Of a stretch of DNA of 64,000 bases, positions 63,147 to 64,000 are shown in pieces. The notes below the pieces were generated by a model. It worked only from the letters and a program-made list of their open reading frames with translations. It did not search any database and was not told where the DNA came from. Numbering within the stretch: the stretch's first letter is position 1; each line of letters begins with the position of its first letter. A program made the translations under genes and the position numbers. The stretch is from Comamonas testosteroni (lineage in GTDB: Bacteria > Pseudomonadota > Gammaproteobacteria > Burkholderiales > Burkholderiaceae_C): assembly GCF_014076415.1 (NCBI RefSeq), contig NZ_CP043568.1:4340001-4404000 (forward strand), read 5' to 3'.

Positions 63147-63947
63147 CTAGCGGGTTGGTGGCTGGCTCTGCAGCATGGCTTTGGCAACACCGCGAAGAAT
63201 ATGGATTTCTTCCTGGGTCAGCTGCGCGCGGTTGAAAAGCTGGTTAAGCCGGGGCATAAGCTTCTTGGGCGCTGCCGGGTCCAGAAAGCCGATATGGGCC
63301 AGGGCCTGCTCCCAGTGGCCCAGCATGCCCTGTACCTGGTCCATGTCGGCGCGATGTGCCTCGGGCGTGTGCTCCACCACGGGAAAGCCGCCCAGTGCCA
63401 CGCGCCAGTCATAGGCAACGACCTGAATGGCCGAGCCCAGATTGAGCGAGCCGAACTGCGGGTTGGACGGAATCGACAGCGCCACATCGCAGCGGTAGAC
63501 ATCGTCGTTGCTCATGCCAAAGCGCTCGCAGCCGAACAGAAAGGCCACGCCTTTCTGGTTGCAGGCAGCATTGGGCGTGGGCTGGTTATCGGTCAGACCT
63601 GTGTCCTCCGAGGGTACAGAGCGTGCATCAAGCTCTCCTTTCAGGAGCAACTCGAAATGCTCGCGCGGCGTGCGTGTGGGCGGGCCGAAGTCGCGTGGCG
63701 TCATGGCCGTCGCGCACATATGGCTGATGCCGTCCAGGGCTTCCTCCAGGGTGTCGACCACGCGTGCCTTGTCCAGCACATCCAGTGCTCCGCTGGCACG
63801 CTGAATGGTTTCTTCCTTGCGCAGCACGTTCTTGTAGCGCGGGCGCACCAGCACCAGGTCGTCGAAGCCCATGGTCTTGAGCGCTCGGGCGGCCGCGCCC
63901 ACATTGCCGGCATGGCTGGTTTCAATCAGTACGAATCGGGTTTTCAT
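63147..63947 (-). CDS. trmJ: tRNA (cytidine/uridine-32-2'-O)-methyltransferase TrmJ
   Basis: A 266-residue SPOUT methyltransferase. It begins TRFVLIETSHAGNVGAAARALKTMGFDDLVLVRP, the family's RNA-facing motif. The SAM knot region is VAFLFGCERFGMSNDDVYRCD and IPSNPQFGSLNLGSAIQVVAYD. It methylates the ribose of nucleotide 32 in several tRNAs. The start at 63947 (MKTRFVLIE) fits homology better than an open frame six codons longer. It precedes cysE on the minus strand. Confidence 0.95.
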   Translation of the reverse strand: MKTRFVLIETSHAGNVGAAARALKTMGFDDLVLVRPRYKNVLRKEETIQRASGALDVLDKARVVDTLEEALDGISHMCATAMTPRDFGPPTRTPREHFELLLKGELDARSVPSEDTGLTDNQPTPNAACNQKGVAFLFGCERFGMSNDDVYRCDVALSIPSNPQFGSLNLGSAIQVVAYDWRVALGGFPVVEHTPEAHRADMDQVQGMLGHWEQALAHIGFLDPAAPKKLMPRLNQLFNRAQLTQEEIHILRGVAKAMLQSQPPTR

Positions 63948-63966
63948 CAACGCAGAACAATGCAAA

Positions 63967-63986
63967 AGGCCCCACTTGTGGCCTTG
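63967..63986. terminator. Possible hairpin upstream of trmJ
   Basis: aaggcc (63967-63972) pairs with ggcctt (63981-63986), with an 8-base loop; four T residues follow on the minus strand only in part (TTTTGC). It may end a minus-strand gene lying beyond the right edge. Confidence 0.35.
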
Positions 63987-64000
63987 ATAAGACAGCAGAC

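Overview
The window is GC-rich chromosomal DNA from a betaproteobacterium. Gene content points to Comamonadaceae, most likely Comamonas or a close relative: a cydDCABX operon, several orphan periplasmic solute receptors including two of the Bug (TctC) type, a ybiB-cobA pair, an Omp32-type porin remnant, and short dispersed palindromes. The assignment rests on gene content and family recognition, not on a database search. I see no tRNA, rRNA, CRISPR array, insertion sequence, integrase or prophage.

Layout. 0.1-6.8 kb: cydDCABX on the minus strand, preceded by a perfect FNR-type site. 6.9-11.3 kb: a nitronate monooxygenase-like flavoprotein, an orphan receptor and etfBA. 11.6-13.4 kb: a histone-deacetylase-fold hydrolase followed by an enoyl-CoA hydratase homologue lacking the usual catalytic glutamates. 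13.4-18.7 kb: moxR, DUF58, tgpA-type transglutaminase and mltB. 18.8-23.9 kb: an orphan receptor, hsp20, wrbA, tsaD, a CBS-domain protein and a DUF937 protein with an EF-hand-like tail. 24.1-25.3 kb: a scar where a porin and a LysR regulator, both missing their 5' ends, are joined head to head. 25.4-31.6 kb: ybiB, cobA, a thioesterase, a BaiN/RdsA flavoprotein, a BMP-family lipoprotein, rpsU and a yqeY-like gene.

31.7-43.9 kb is a sugar-acid catabolic island. A dmlR/ttuC-like divergent pair (tartrate or D-malate) is followed by a second LysR gene facing a seven-gene run: Bug receptor, galactarate/altronate-type dehydratase, aldehyde dehydrogenase, second Bug receptor, a BNR beta-propeller without signal peptide, a D-2-hydroxyacid dehydrogenase and an HpcH/HpaI aldolase. 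The inferred logic is capture of an aldarate, dehydration, aldol cleavage to pyruvate plus tartronate semialdehyde (or oxidation of a semialdehyde), then reduction of the small product. The exact substrate is not readable from the sequence.

44-51.8 kb: a PAS-PAS-GAF-GGDEF-EAL protein, an EamA exporter, an unrecognised membrane protein with a divergent MarR-like gene, pmbA, darP and mog. 52-62 kb: two closely similar orphan receptors, an IMPa-like (M88) metalloprotease lipoprotein, thiC under a TPP riboswitch, and two paralogous nitroreductases around the second receptor. The window ends with cysE and trmJ.

System-level points: seven periplasmic receptors are encoded with no permease or ATPase alongside any of them. 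Two dispersed palindromic repeat families can be defined from paired copies inside the window.
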